Source: Petunia secreta
Taxonomy: Eukaryota; Streptophyta; Magnoliopsida; Solanales; Solanaceae
Assembly (NCBI GenBank): GCA_029990175.1
Contig: JARKIP010000021.1
Coordinates: 23,999,501-24,063,500 of the forward strand
Direction: 5' to 3'
DNA: 64,000 nt
The notes beneath the pieces are model-generated. The model worked only from the letters and a program-made list of their open reading frames with translations. It did not search any database and was not told the origin of the DNA. The position numbers and the translations under genes were made by a program. Each line of letters starts with the position of its first letter. Within the stretch, counting starts at the first letter, position 1. Positions 47,558 to 57,595 of the stretch are shown here, in pieces.

Positions 47558-48118
47558 CAGGTTAACAGGTCAGCCCCGAGACCCTCCTTGCTACGTGTCG
47601 GACCGGTTCGCCAGCTGATTTGTTTGACAATCAACCCCAAGACCCTCCTTGCTGCGTGCCCGACCGGCTTGCCAGTTGATTTGTCAAGATGTTTAAATTG
47701 CCTTGCACTTGCTTTCAATTATGCCTTTGCACTTGCTTTATATTATGAACCGCTTTACTTTTAGCTTAGCAGGTTAACAGGTCAGCCCCGAGGCCCTCCT
47801 TGCTTCGTGCCGGACCGGTTCGCCAGCTGATTTGTTTGACAATCAACCCCAAGACCCTCCTTGCTGCGTGCCCGACCGGCTTGCCAGTTGATTTGTCAAG
47901 ATGTTTAAATTGCCTTGCACTTGCTTTCAATTATGCCTTTGCACTTGCTTTATATTATGAACCGCTTTACTTTTAGCTTAGCAGGTTAACACGTCAGTCC
48001 CGAGACCCTCCTCGCTTCGTACCGGACCGGTTCGCCAGCTGATTTGTTTGACAATCAACCCCAAGACCCTCCTTGCTTCATGCCCGACCGGCTTGCCAGT
48101 TGATTTGTCAAGATTGTT
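47558..48118 (+). repeat. 212-bp higher-order tandem repeat in Ogre-like 3' region
   Basis: Copies start at 47558, 47770 and 47982 (CAGGTTAACAGGTCAGC); the third is partial. Each unit itself contains two related blocks of about 60 bp (GACCCTCCTTGCT...GACCGG...GCCAG...GATTTGT), so the array is dimeric. The first two full copies are nearly identical. Confidence 0.9.
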
Positions 48119-48535
48119 GATAATGCTTGGCATTATGCCTTCGCACTTGCTTTATTGCTTCGCCAGTTGTTTGGAAGACAACTTATCAATGATATCGCAA
48201 CCCGCACTTACAAATTTGTATCATCAATATTTGATCATTCTTTACTTTTGATTATCAGGCTTTATTAGCAGTTGCTCGCTTACCGTTTGTTAAGTATTTA
48301 CAGAACTTTAGCAGTACCGCAGCAGCATTTGGAGCATAACGTGGAACTTTTCTTAGCAGTGAACTGGGGCAATCGTTGATATGAGCTAGACTCGTCAACG
48401 AGGATCGGAAGAATCGCACTCGAACAAGCAAGTTCTTACCTAATCTTTCATTCTGGATTAGGAGTCAGTTTTAATTCTTTCCTATTCGTGCGTCCTTTTT
48501 GTCAATCGTGCGAGTCTTCGTGTCTAAGTATCGTT

Positions 48536-48601
48536 GAACTACATATGGCCTGATTCTCTTTCAGCCCGAGATATGTAGGCAACTCGGAAACCGGAGTTCG
48601 G
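48536..48601 (+). ncRNA. Two-hairpin motif, copy 4
   Basis: GAACTAC, TCTC (48555-48558)/GAGA (48568-48571), TATGTAGGC, AACTCGG (48581-48587) with CC-G-GAGTT (48591-48598), then CGG. The first stem differs from copy 1 by a compensatory C-G to T-A change. It lies 130 bp from the 3' LTR. Confidence 0.5.
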
Positions 48602-48731
48602 CCATGTCCATAAGCCTCGCATTTCGGTCCTTGGAATCGAAGTCTTGGCTTTACCGTGACGAAATTGGTTTTCACGTCAACTTTCTTTACCCTGAAAACT
48701 CTTTCATCCTTTTTGGGTAAAGAGGGGCAGC

Positions 48732-50126
48732 TGTTGACACCCAATTTCGTCCCGATATTTAATTAATGACTAATTATTTAAATGAAAATTAATTATTTAA
48801 AATAAAATTAAAATTAAAATTAATTAATTAAAATTAGCTATAGTAAATTAATTAATTTCAAAAGAAAAGGCTAAGTGTGCAATACACAACCCTAAATGCA
48901 ACCTACCCGTGCAATCCCTTTATTAATTGATTTAACCTTTAGAAGGCTAAAATTGTTCCTCACCCGTAAATGTGGCCTATTTACGTAAAGCAATATATAC
49001 AACATTACGCGCATATCTTTTCCCTCATTTCAGTTTTGCCCATTTCCCCGTTGACCCGGTTCCCGATTCCCTTAACCCGCTAAATCCCTAACCCGATTCC
49101 CTCCAAAATCGATCCGAATCAATCCAAGAATCTGTACCATGGTCCCCCCCACTCTCTTTTTCGTCTCTTTTTCGTACAATCTCAATCGATCTCGATCGTC
49201 CGTTTTTGAACAAGGATCGCATCCGAGCCGTAAATCATCCAACGGGCAAATCTCTTAAAGACAAAGGTGAAAATGGTACAATCCGAGAGGATTAGACCTT
49301 TTTCACCCTGGTCTTGAAAGGGAAAGCAAAAGCGAGTAAAGGTCGACTTGGAATTTCAAATGGGAGCATAACCCTAGCACTCTCAGGTATAAATTCTTAT
49401 TTTGTTCATTTTAAGAAAGAGGAGGTTTGGGGAGCAGCAGAGAGTTCTGGGCAAGATCTCACATAGAAACATTTCCTTTGTTTCTGGTTGAATGGATTCA
49501 GTTCACCAAATATTATCTCGTTTAACATTGTTTCTGTTTTTATTCGTGTAAATTCGCTTCATCGCTTCAATATTCGAATCGTCGATTTTATTCGAGTCGC
49601 TTAGTCGAGTCGCTGTTTTCGATCCCTCGCTCCTTTTCGCTGCTCTGCAAAAGGTAATAAACACTTCACTTTATTCAGCTCGCTATAGCAACTATGTGAT
49701 GTATATATTTGAATAAACTACATAGAACTAGTTTATGTCGATGCTCGTTAATGAATAGCTATCTGGAATAACTAACTATCCGGTTTGAATCAGTTATGAT
49801 AAGGTTGCTTTTTTTTTTTCTCTTGTGAGAAGCTTGAATCAGCAGGTTATTGCTGTGAACATGAAACTGTGAGGATGACTTTAAATATAAAAAAGATCAG
49901 TTTTTTTTTTCTCTTAAAGATAAAATTTGCACCTTTAATTACTGTGGTAACTTAGTTGAAGGTTTACACTTTCAAATTATTTCTTGATAAGTCTTAAAGC
50001 CAAGGAAAGCAAAGGTTTATTTGTAAGCTCAAACTCTGGATGTTGCCTTCTTATTAGTTTTCTTCTTGGAAATCTATCTTTTGGTCTATGTTTCATTCTA
50101 TCAGATCTCTTTCAATCTGTTCAACA
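48732..50126 (+). repeat. 3' LTR of Ogre-like element
   Basis: 1395 bp, preceded by the purine tract. Four substitutions counted against the 5' LTR. Confidence 0.93.
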
Positions 50127-51637
50127 ATCCCGCGAGAGGAGAATCATGAAGCCGATGCCTTGGCCAATTTGGGTTCAGTCGCAGAAATTGGAGCAGCAGG
50201 TTCAATGGCCGTAGCTCATCTCCTGTGCACAACAATCGATAAAGACGCAATGGAGGTCAACACGACCAATCTAACTTGGGATTGGAGGAATGAGATAATC
50301 AATTACATATTGCATGGAACCTTGCCATCAGACGTTAAGGCTGCTCGAAAATTGAGGATAAAGGCTGCCAGATATACAATTATAGATGGCACCCTCTATC
50401 GAAACACTTTTGCAGGTCCACTCGCCAAATGTCTAGGCCCCAGCCAAACAGAGTATGTGATGAGAGAAGTTCATGAGGGGTGCTGTGGAAATCATTTGGG
50501 AGGAAAGGCGCTTGCGCGAAAACTCATACGAGCAGGATATTATTGGGACAAGATGGAGAAAGATACTAACGAGTTTGTCAAAAAATGCGATAAGAGCCAA
50601 AGGTTTGCGCATCTCCTCCATCAACCGGCGGAGCCCCTGCATTCAATCGTCTCCCCGTGGCCGTTTATGAAGTGGGGGATGGACATCGTTGGGCCACTAC
50701 CCACCGCGCCTAGGGGGGTGCGTTTCTTGTTAATGATTACTGATTATTTTACAAAGTGGGTTGAGGCCGCAGCATATTCGAAGATACGTCAAACGGAAGT
50801 AATTGATTTCTTGTGGCGTTATGTCATTTGTCGATTCGGAGCACCCAAAGAAATTGTCATGGATAACGGTCCCCAATTCGTGGGTCAGAAAGTCACAAAA
50901 TTCCTTGAAGATCTGCATATTAAAAGGATTACTTCCTCCCCGTATCACCCAGTGGCGAACGGGCAGGCGGAATCGACCAACAAAATAATAGTGGACTCAC
51001 TCAAGAAGCGCCTCGAGCAGGCCAAAGGGTGTTGGGTGGAAGAACTCCCCGGGGTTCTTTGGGCATATAGAACAACCACGAAAATGAGCACCGGGGAGAC
51101 GCCCTACTCTTTAGTGTATGGTTCCGATGCATGATCCCAGTCGAAATTGGCGAGCCAAGTCTACGATATGCCCATGCAACCGTAGAATCCAATTCAGTCA
51201 ACCTCTCCGAGGAATTGGATTTTCTGGAAGAACGCAGGGAGTTAGCACTAATACGAGTAGTGGCTCAGAAAGAAAGGATAGAGCAATATTACAATCGGGG
51301 ACTGAGACTACGTAACTTCGAGGTCGGGGATTTTGTATTGCGTAGAGTCTCCCAGAGTACGCAAGAGGCGAACGTCGGCAAACTTGGTCCGAACTGGGAG
51401 GGTCCGTATAAGGTGGTTGCATCAGCTGGTAAAGGTTCATACCGATTGGCACGACCAGATGGACCGCTTCTACCCAGCAGTTGGAACGTGACTCACTTGA
51501 AGAGGTACTACTTCTAAGTGGTACAGGGGTTAGTGTTTCTGTCCATTTTTACGTTGCTTACATGTCTTCGCTCTCTTTTAAGTTGCTCTGTTTTCTTATC
51601 TTTGTCTAAATGGTACTAACGGTCTTCAAAAGGCCAG

Positions 51638-51710
51638 ATCCGTTTAGCTCAACTGGCAGAGCTCTAAGTCCTCGTGCTTCGCGGCTGTGGGTTCAAATCC
51701 CGCAACGGAC
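51638..51710 (+). tRNA. tRNA-like sequence (probable tRNA pseudogene) within the Tat-like element
   Basis: 73 nt fold as a cloverleaf. The acceptor stem ATCCGTT/AACGGAC has only the first pair mismatched. The D stem is GCTC/GAGC. The anticodon stem CTAAG/CTTCG has one mismatch and an 8-nt loop. The T arm is GTGGG TTCAAAT CCCGC. The Pol III A box (TAGCTCAACTGG) and B box (GGTTCAAATCC) are intact, and a TTTT terminator lies at 51720-51723. The enlarged anticodon loop makes amino-acid identity unclear and argues against a working tRNA. It lies 120 bp after the pol stop. Confidence 0.6.
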
Positions 51711-51985
51711 ACACTCCTCTTTTGGTTATATGTGTTCTCAGATGCAGCGCTTTACCCATTGTCTTTTCATGTCTGAAATTACGAAATTTCGACATAAAAA
51801 CAGGGGGGTGGCAAGGGCCCCAGTAGGCCAAAATCCCGGCTAACACAGGTGATCTTCGAGCAGAGCAAGGTCATTCGTTAAGAGCACGGCTAAGCAAAAT
51901 CAAGTAAGTTCAATAGAACTATTTTACTTGTGCTATATTATCTCCTACGTCTTTGCGACCAGCATCCGCTCAGGTCCCACGACTC

Positions 51986-52069
51986 TACGACCAGACAATC
52001 TTGTGTTCCGATTTACGACCAGACAATCTTGTGTTCTGATTTACGACCAAACAATCCTACGCTCTGGTC
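51986..52069 (+). repeat. 28-bp tandem repeat
   Basis: Three units starting TACGACCAGACAATCTTG at 51986, 52014 and 52042; the third is more diverged. It lies between pol and the antisense gene of the Tat-like element. The rest of 51518-52564 shows no other recognisable feature apart from the tRNA-like unit. Confidence 0.85.
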
Positions 52070-52564
52070 ATTGGTTTACTTGTCCTTTTCAATAGAAATA
52101 ACAGGGCAGTTAACCAAACCAAACCAAATTTTTCCGTTTCTCTGCAAAAACTTTCAACTGTCAAATATGATAGGCAAAGTTTATTGCAAAACCGTCTTAC
52201 ACGGTCAAATTTCGGTCAGCCTGAACGACCTGATTTCGTTCAGCCCAGAGGGCCTGACTTCAGTCATCCTAACTAAGGGTAACTTAACCTGGTTACGATC
52301 AGATTTTATTTCAAAACATCTGTGCAGATTAAACTAGAAAGGGAACTCAGACACTAAGATTTGAAACATAATCTTGACCTCTGAAAACTCCACTAAGCAA
52401 CAATCAGCATTCATATGAATAAGACTTGAAAGACTAAAGATGGTCGTCAAGCCTCAATCAGCCAGACAAAAGAGGAAAACAGCCAAAAATATACATTCAT
52501 AAAGTTAACAAATATTCGAAGTTAACAATATCCAACAAATTTAACAGAAGGACTAGACAAGGCA

Positions 52565-55500
52565 TCAATCATCATGTTGACCAGGGTCCCGACCTGATGT
52601 ACTAGCCCCATCAGTCGGATTCCCGCCCAAATCTTCATCTTCCTCATCTTCATTGTCCTCGCTGCCTTCATCGTCCCCTTCGTCTCCATCGTCATCAGCT
52701 CCCACCTCCATGCCCAGGACTTGCTTGACGCTGATGATGGCTGCTATGGTCTGATCGAGGACTAAGTCGACATCGATCTGGTCGCGCTGCATTTGGATAA
52801 GCAATTTCTTTTTGGCCTCAAGAGCTTCTAACTTGGATTCGATCGTATAACGATCCCGCAAGTTTGCCAACTCCTTCGTCAGTAGCTCTTGAACCTTTGC
52901 AGATTCCGCGACCCGATTTCTGGCCTCTTGTAGTTCTCCTCGAGCAGCTTGAGATTCAGCCTCAGCTTTATTCATGTTCCTCAACATCAGGTCGGAGGCG
53001 TCGCGGATACTTGCCAGAGTAATTTCCTTCATATTGAGCTCATGGGCAAGTTGGGAGATCTGACGGCCTTGCTCGTCCATCTTTGCTTTTAGATCTTCAA
53101 AAGACAACACAAACCTATCCTTCTCATCTAGAAGACGGTCCCTTTCCTCGAGGAGTGCGCTTATCTGGTCGTTAGCTTCAGCGTTGGATTTCTCCAACCT
53201 ATCTATCTTATCCTCAAAAAAGTCGCGTCTCCCCTCCAGGACCCGCTTCTCCCCGATCAGAACCTTTTTCTCCTCTTCTAAGGCCTGATTTGCCTGGAGA
53301 ACTTCCAAAAGGTCTTTTTTCAAGCCAAGGACTTGGTCTTGGTTGTTCAACCTGGAGCGAAGCATGAGCTCGGTAGCCATCATACTCGCCTGGCAACAAG
53401 TAGGAAATACACAGATAATTAGGACTAAGGATTTTTGACAAAAACAAGGAAAGTAAAGAAGGAAACATTACCCGAGCAGTGTCCTCAGCAATCGTATAAG
53501 CCAACTGCTCATCGTTCATGCTGCGCATGTTCCACTCTTCACGAGGGCCGATCAGGTTGGACGTCACCTTGACTAAGTGGCCAGGCTTCGTAAGAAAATC
53601 CGTGTCTGGGGGGATGATGAAGTCACACTCCCTCATGCACGGCCTGGGCTCTCTCGCCTGCTCCGAAGGGTAGTCGGGGCCAAATTTGTGGCGAATACCT
53701 TTAACAGAGTACGCACCAATAGTACCCCCCAAAGATACTCGCCTGGTGAGCCTAGTTCGAGAGACCTCGACGTCGCCTGTCTCGCCGAGGCCCAGGGTGT
53801 CGCACTCCTGCAAATAAACTGGCGCCACCCCGTCAGCGGCCAAGTTTATCATGTCTTTATAATAAAAAACCTGGAGCTCAGCCTCCCCCCCAGCCTTCTT
53901 CCGATCATCAACCTCCTCACCTGTCTCACCCTTCTCCTCATCATCTTCTCCCATCGGCTCCTTGCCTGGGCGCCTATTGCTGGCCTGCTCAGGCTCACTC
54001 TGTAGGCTTCCAGCCCGTTCAGGTTCGTTTGGCTCTGAGGCCTCAGGAAAGAATGCAAAACTTTCGTGCATTCTTTCCTCCCCCATTTCCTCAGCCTTCT
54101 CTCCCTCCCCATCACCAACTCGGGGACTTTCCTCGAAAGCATAAGAGGAAGTCTCTACGGCTCTCCTCTTATCACTCCGAAGATATGCCCTCCTCCTCTG
54201 AGTCAAGCCCTCATCGGGGACCTCTGAATCAGACAGGACAACCACCACGGGCTCAGCTGATTCAGGGGCAGCCGCCGAGCTTTTGATACTCTCTTGCCCA
54301 GACTTGGGGGTCTCGGCAGCGGCTACAGTGGCCTCAACTGTTTTCTCAGAAGACTGAGGGGTCTTGCGAGCTGTCCTTTTCTTCTTCCTGGGTTTACTCT
54401 TTTCAGAGTCGGTTTGCTTTCTCTTCAGGCTCGCAAGAACCTCCCCGCCACCCTCCCTAGCTTTGATAGCCGCTGCGGTTTGAAGGATAGCAGCCGCCTC
54501 CTCGTTGACCTCAGCCACAGGATCAACAACCACCTCCTCGGGAGGAGGAGCAGGAAAGTAACTACCACCAGTACCTAGGCCTGAAAATAGAAGCGTATCA
54601 ATGCCATAATAAGCTCTGCATAAGTTAGTAAGAGATTCAGGTAAAAATCTTATCATGGGTGCTGGGGTTAGACAAGTGCTTCAAGGAAGCATAGTGAGGC
54701 CATTGCCTCTGCTCGTGGGTGAACTCTGTCAGAATTGGTTCAACCCAAGCAGACAACTCCTCCTCAGTAATCAGGCCATCATAGGGAATCTTGTCAGCTA
54801 ACCAACAAAGAATGGAAATTAGAAAGTGCAGATACATAATTCAAAGAATATTCAACACAGATACTCGGGGACTTACGAGTCTTGTTCCAGGCCTCGCGGA
54901 GATTAGTTTTGTCACCGCGTGTGAGGAGTCTGGACTGCACGTAAACATACCGGTGCATCCAACCCCTATCCCCTGAGTCTTCGGACTTGCTCACTAGAGC
55001 TTTTCTCCCCCTCATACGGGCATTAATATACCCATCCCTGGCAACCTGAAGACTGTACAGAGCAATGAAGTGCTTAAACTCAAAATCCTGCTCGGTCTCG
55101 TCGGCGAACCACTGCAGCAGGGTAACGATCCTATAAACGCTGGGACACAACTGCCCCGGGCAGATCAGATAGTATTTACAAATATCTTCTACGACAGGGT
55201 GCAGCGGGAACGTATAGCCTATCGTGAATGGATATGTAGATATAGCCGTCCATCCAGGCCTCACTGAAGTGATATTTTCCGTTGGGAAGGGGCAAGAAAT
55301 CATAAGGTCATCATCCCACCCGCAATCTGTCCTAACCTTGGGCAGAAGGTCAGGAGTGATTGAACTCTTGAAACGGCTTGAAGGCCATGACCTTACGTTG
55401 CCGTAATGACTAAACGAGCTGACTGAACAGTCATTTTCAAGATTTCCCCAAATTTTTGGGATCACATCGGCGACTGAAGTTGGAGAACTCGTGGGTTGAC

Positions 55501-55567
55501 CAGCCGCTGCCGAAGAAGTACTAGCTGCAGCGTCCATATTCAGAACCCTCTTAGCTTTTGGAGACAT
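52565..55567 (-). CDS. Spliced antisense gene of the Tat-like element
   Basis: Four minus-strand exons: 54877-55567, 54674-54797, 53472-54615 and 52565-53389, all with GT-AG sites; together 2784 nt, 927 aa, no stop. The first and last introns (CTC|GTAAGT; CGG|GTAATG to CCAG|GCG) are clear. The middle one is only 58 nt, with a TACTAAC branch site, and is less certain. The N-terminal half of exon 1 (FPLHPVVEDICKYY, CPGQLCPSVYRIVTLLQWF) resembles the plant 'putative gypsy type transposon' domain. The middle is charged and of low complexity. Residues from about 655 form a long coiled coil, ending in an acidic tail. Extra antisense frames are known in Tat-lineage elements, but their function is unknown. 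No catalytic motif was recognised. Exon 1 starts 124 nt after a TATA box on its own strand. Confidence 0.75.
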
Positions 55568-55690
55568 TTTTATTAAAAGATTAAGAGAATTTGTCGCGTT
55601 TCAAATTTTTTGCTGGAAAGTTGTTTGGAGCTCTGAAGGTTAGTATGAAATTTGGAATGAAGTAAAAGGACTTTCAGCTGGAAGAAATCA

Positions 55691-55722
55691 TATTTATAGG
55701 GTTCGCAAAACCCACACGTGGC
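55691..55722 (-). promoter_or_regulatory. Promoter of the antisense gene: TATA and G-box/ABRE
   Basis: On the minus strand, TATAAATA lies at 55691-55698 and the G-box CACGTG at 55715-55720; read on the plus strand the latter is ACACGTGGC (55714-55722). Transcription would start near 55665, about 100 nt before the ATG at 55567. Confidence 0.65.
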
Positions 55723-56146
55723 GGACATCCACACAAAAGATGAATCGATCCAGCCGTTGGAGAAAATAATGAAATAAAAATCGGAATGACGGTTTTTCGC
55801 CTTGGGACGTGCAAGACGTGAGTAGGCGCAGTTCAATCATCACGCCTGCAGTCTCGGAACACGCAACAGTCACTTCTCCAGTAAAAAGTGGAGCGGAATG
55901 GACAGCTTGCGCGTTTTGTCTTTAGCAGAGCATTTAATGCACATACTAAAAGGACGCCAATCAGTCAGAAGCTTTTGAGAAAACATTTAATACTCATACT
56001 GAAGGGATAACGATCAGTCCAACGAGCAGTATCTTGTAAGGACTCACGCTTACTATGTAAGGAGAGGTCAAAAGAGTTCATTCCCACTCGCAATTTGTTT
56101 TCCACTCCTCGACCAGATCCTCTGCCCGAGAAGTGCGGGGACTATC

Positions 56147-56809
56147 TGTATTGGGTTAAATCCATCGTCACCAAAGTTGATGACTTGGCGTCCACGTAGG
56201 ACGGCGCACAGACGACACGTGGCTGCGAATGGATATAAAGGCAATGGATAAGATCGAGGATAAACAGTTACAACGGACAGATAAACAGTCGCCACGGCCA
56301 GAAAAGTCGCAGCCCATCAATCAAGGCAGTTCAAAAAGAGAAATCTTATCCACAAACAACGCAACTGCTCGACTAAGGAGTTACAACTGCTTGTGAACGG
56401 ACACATAGCCGCCTATATATTGTAATCTAAGTCACGAGCATAGAATCTAATGCTTCTCTGAATCTACACTTGTATTCAAACTATTTACTAGCATTCAATT
56501 CTTTGTCTCCAGCGAATATTTATTACTATTGCTGATCGAAAGATCTTCTTTATTGTTTCGTTAACTGAATCTCATAAAGAGTACGAGGAAGGGAATTTAA
56601 TCAAGTCTGAACGGCCTGAGCACGGTTTCTTTTTCGTTCGATTAGTCATTTATTATATCGCATTAATTGCCTCTTTACTTTTTTCGATTTTTATTGATAT
56701 CATTTATATTCACTTCATTAAGAGCGTTTTAATCTCGATTATTGACCGTGACTCCGCTCTACAAATTTAATTGTAAATTAACCTAATAAAACGAAACTAC
56801 GGTTAAACA
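56147..56809 (+). repeat. 3' LTR of Tat-like element
   Basis: 663 bp, preceded by the purine-rich AAGTGCGGGGACTATC. It contains the same ACACGTGGC (56215-56223) and TATAAAG as the 5' LTR. Confidence 0.93.
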
Positions 56810-56814
56810 AAGAC

Positions 56815-57267
56815 AATACATTTTGCAGAAGATCACTCATTCAGAAAGTCAAAAGTATGGTTGAAGGATAGAATTTAATCAGAACAAAACATAATGCAGA
56901 AAATTGGCACATATAGTCTGCAAAACAAGTGGATGAATTGCGCATAGTTATGGCCAGTAAAATAATGAAGTTACATTAACTAATTTCATAAGATGGAGAT
57001 GCATATTGAGAGTGTTAAATTGATCAATACAACAATAGCCTTAGAATGGTATATAATTCTCAGTCCACATAGTATTACACTGTAAAGAATTACAACTTAC
57101 AATATCCTGAGGGAAGACATTACAAGCTGGAGACGCTTTGTCCTCAAACTCAAGGCCTTTTAGATGTCTCTCGTGCACCTGTCTCCCCCAAGTCATTTCC
57201 TTCTTTACTCTATTCTTATCAAACCGGAGACAAAGAGGGACTTATTTTCTAACGGTATCTTATCTAC
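56815..57267. other. 3' flank of the TBL gene
   Basis: No gene supported. Probably includes the end of the TBL 3' UTR on the minus strand. No canonical polyadenylation signal was identified with confidence. Confidence 0.5.
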
Positions 57268-57277
57268 ACACTAGTGA

Positions 57278-57426
57278 CGCTATGGCGCAACGGGAAGAGT
57301 TGTCGCCACGTGACCTCCATATCACAAGTTCAAGCCATGGAAACAACCTCTTGCAAAAATGTGAGGCTGCGGAGGCTCAATGTGATCGGACCCTTCTCTT
57401 GAGCTTTGTGCACCGGGCTTCCCTTT
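57278..57426 (+). mobile_element. Au-like SINE
   Basis: 149 bp flanked by a perfect 10-bp duplication ACACTAGTGA (57268-57277 and 57427-57436). The tRNA-derived head has an A-box-like TGGCGCAACGG and a B-box-like AGTTCAAGCC. The body keeps AAACAACCTCTTGCAAAAATG and GTGCACCGGGCTTCCCTTT, typical of the Au family. It is shortened compared with the full family sequence. Confidence 0.8.
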
Positions 57427-57448
57427 ACACTAGTGAGACTATGTTTGC

Positions 57449-57580
57449 CTAAGAACCTACGTGGTGCTGCTGCTCGAGATGTGCCCAATAATGCTTCATC
57501 AATAATTCAGTGAATAGGAGCTCATTCCAAGAACCCAGAACTCGAAGAAGGCACCAATGGCTGCAAACTTGGTGTATCGG
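57449..57580 (-). pseudogene. Duplicated terminal-exon fragment of the TBL gene
   Basis: Lies 147 bp from, and parallel to, 57596-57727. On the minus strand it is open to a matching stop: CSHWC, then SWNELLFTELLMKH, then HHVGS and stop, against CSHWC, TWNELLYAQLLMKH and QQIGS in the real gene. The DxxH aspartate is replaced by Val. There is no start or splice acceptor visible, so it is probably a relic in the 3' UTR. Confidence 0.75.
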
Positions 57581-57595
57581 CTAAGCTATTTCTCT

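Larger units (their letters stand above)
39649..50126 (+). mobile_element. Young Ogre-like non-autonomous Gypsy element
   Basis: Perfect ATCCC duplication at 39644-39648 and 50127-50131. LTRs (39649-41043 and 48732-50126) are both 1395 bp with 4 differences counted, fewer per base than in the host element, as a nested insertion should show. PBS TGGCGACTCCGCTGGGGA at 41047-41064; purine tract AAAGAGGGGCAGC ends at 48731. It carries a broken gag and only the last part of integrase; protease, RT and RNase H are absent. The long 3' region holds several tandem repeats and four copies of a two-hairpin motif. It must have been mobilised by enzymes from another element. Confidence 0.92.
37694..51517 (+). 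pseudogene. Tat-like pol (RT, RNase H, aRNase H, integrase), interrupted
   Basis: The first coding segment, 37694-39648, is open. Its RT has FLDAYSGYNQI and the catalytic YIDDM at 38462. A degenerate RNase H connection follows (about 38900-39240), then an archaeal-type RNase H from 39313 (HTDGSS, NNEAEYEA, LKSDSA). At 39649 the nested element interrupts it. The second segment resumes at 50132 with the last RNase H motif (EENHEADALANL), then integrase: HHCC region with the last Cys changed to Ser (KKCDKSQRF, about 50580), and the D, D35E residues in WGMDIVG, MDNGPQF and NGQAEST. A one-base loss at about 51130 shifts frame; the C-terminal part continues from 51131 to a stop at 51515-51517. Taking out the insert with one ATCCC copy restores the frame. 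Confidence 0.9.
34638..56809 (+). mobile_element. Young Tat-like Gypsy retrotransposon with antisense gene and nested insertion
   Basis: Perfect AAGAC duplication at 34633-34637 and 56810-56814. LTRs are 34638-35300 and 56147-56809, both 663 bp, with 3 differences counted. The order inside is PBS, gag-protease, leaky-type stop, RT, RNase H, archaeal-type RNase H, integrase, tRNA-like unit, antisense gene, purine tract. An Ogre-like element (39649-50126) splits the archaeal-type RNase H. Without it, the element is about 11.7 kb. Defects: the nested insertion, a one-base loss near 51130 in integrase and a missing zinc-ligand Cys. The second RNase H and the long 3' region with extra genes are Tat-lineage features. 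Confidence 0.93.

Noticed and set aside
51131..51517. Separate gene starting at the ATGA overlap
   Set aside because: The conserved integrase motif spans the junction, so a one-base loss in pol is simpler than a new gene.
53577..54578. Plus-strand frames across the antisense gene
   Set aside because: Shadows of the long minus-strand exon 3, with low-complexity translations and no domain.
57138..57452. 104-aa plus-strand frame
   Set aside because: It runs through the SINE and its flanks; no protein similarity.
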